Source: Moraxellaceae bacterium (GTDB taxonomy: Bacteria > Pseudomonadota > Gammaproteobacteria > Pseudomonadales > Ketobacteraceae). From it: DNA of 6,528 nucleotides. Of the stretch, positions 6,227-6,528 are shown piece by piece (within the stretch, counting starts at the first letter, position 1; each line of letters opens with the position of its first letter). Where the stretch lies: contig NVVG01000098.1 of NCBI GenBank assembly GCA_002402125.1, positions 5,625 to 12,152 on the forward strand, in the 5' to 3' direction. A program made the position numbers and the translations under genes. A model generated the notes under the pieces. That model was given only the letters and a program-made list of their open reading frames with translations, was not told the DNA's origin and ran no database searches.

Positions 6227-6528
6227 GTGAAGTTTGCTTTTGTCTTGTTTAAATACTTTCCCTTTGGCGGCCTGCAACGTGACTTCAGCAGAATCGCTGA
6301 GGCCTGCATCTCACTAGGTCATCAGGTTGATGTCTATAGCATTATTTGGGAGGGACCAAAACCTGACAACATGGAGGTACATGTGGCCCCCATCAAGGCT
6401 TTTAGCAACCATCAACGCAACATACTCTTTACAACCTGGCTCAAACAACAATTCCAGCAAACTCAATATGACGCGATTGTTGGTTTTAATAAGCTAGAAG
6501 GGCTCGATGTTTACTATGCAGCCGACCC
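6227..6528 (+). CDS. waaG: LPS core glucosyltransferase I, WaaG (3' end beyond window)
   Basis: The first 100 codons are present, starting at GTG. WaaG is a GT-B fold, GT4-type glycosyltransferase at the cytoplasmic face of the inner membrane. In E. coli it transfers glucose from UDP-glucose to heptose II of the LPS inner core. Identification rests on KFAFVLFKYFPFGGLQRDFS (2-21), which closely resembles the E. coli WaaG start, where the GGLQ loop lies near the donor nucleotide. It is also supported by VDVYSIIWEG (34-43), a conserved NH (61-62) as in the E. coli TNHGRN stretch, and AIVGFNKLEGLDVYYAAD (83-100), matching VVGFNKMPGLDVYFAAD. The remaining roughly 270 residues, including the acceptor side and the C-terminal EX7E motif, are outside the window. 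It is transcribed divergently from hldE-msbA and is probably the start of an LPS core operon. The sugar donor in this organism is not certain. Confidence 0.93.
   Translation, partial: MKFAFVLFKYFPFGGLQRDFSRIAEACISLGHQVDVYSIIWEGPKPDNMEVHVAPIKAFSNHQRNILFTTWLKQQFQQTQYDAIVGFNKLEGLDVYYAAD

Noticed and set aside
5978..6277. 99-codon - strand open frame (TTG start at 6277, or ATG at 6214) across the hldE/waaG intergenic region, with one hydrophobic stretch (LAVIDWTIMVLIILM).
   Set aside because: It overlaps the waaG 5' end by 51 bases when started at TTG. Neither start has a convincing ribosome binding site, no domain is recognisable, and an open frame of this length is not rare by chance.

Overview
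The window looks like chromosomal DNA from a Gram-negative bacterium, most likely a gammaproteobacterium of marine or aquatic type. The basis is moderate GC content, closely packed genes, and lipopolysaccharide (LPS) genes (HldE, MsbA, WaaG) that resemble the Enterobacteria/Pseudomonas families. Genus cannot be read from the sequence. I see no mobile element, CRISPR array, tRNA, rRNA or phage gene.

Left part (1-2540, + strand): a compact three-gene run. It starts inside a FAD-dependent oxidoreductase of the DAO/glycerol-3-phosphate-dehydrogenase-like type, whose N-terminus lies off the window. An aldo/keto reductase follows, with its start codon overlapping the oxidoreductase stop (TGATG). 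After 18 bp comes a small stand-alone GreA/GreB-like protein. The first two are probably translationally coupled redox enzymes whose substrate cannot be read here. The third looks like an RNA-polymerase secondary-channel factor.

Middle part (2573-5897, - strand): hldE then msbA, read right to left with a 46-bp gap, converging on the left operon across only 32 bp. HldE makes ADP-heptose precursor for the LPS inner core. MsbA flips core-lipid A across the inner membrane. Both look intact, with all expected catalytic motifs.

Right part (5898-6528): a 329-bp divergent intergenic region, then the first 100 codons of waaG (GTG start) running off the right edge. WaaG adds the first outer-core glucose to the heptose that HldE helps to supply, so the right half is an LPS-core locus transcribed outward in both directions. 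The intergenic region holds good ribosome binding sites for both genes, a 10-bp palindrome and an inverted repeat that could be regulatory.

No new system is evident. The most notable features are a 12-bp tandem repeat expanding the C-terminus of the oxidoreductase, an enlarged first periplasmic loop in MsbA, small repeats in the two LPS intergenic regions, and the GTG-started waaG fragment at the edge.
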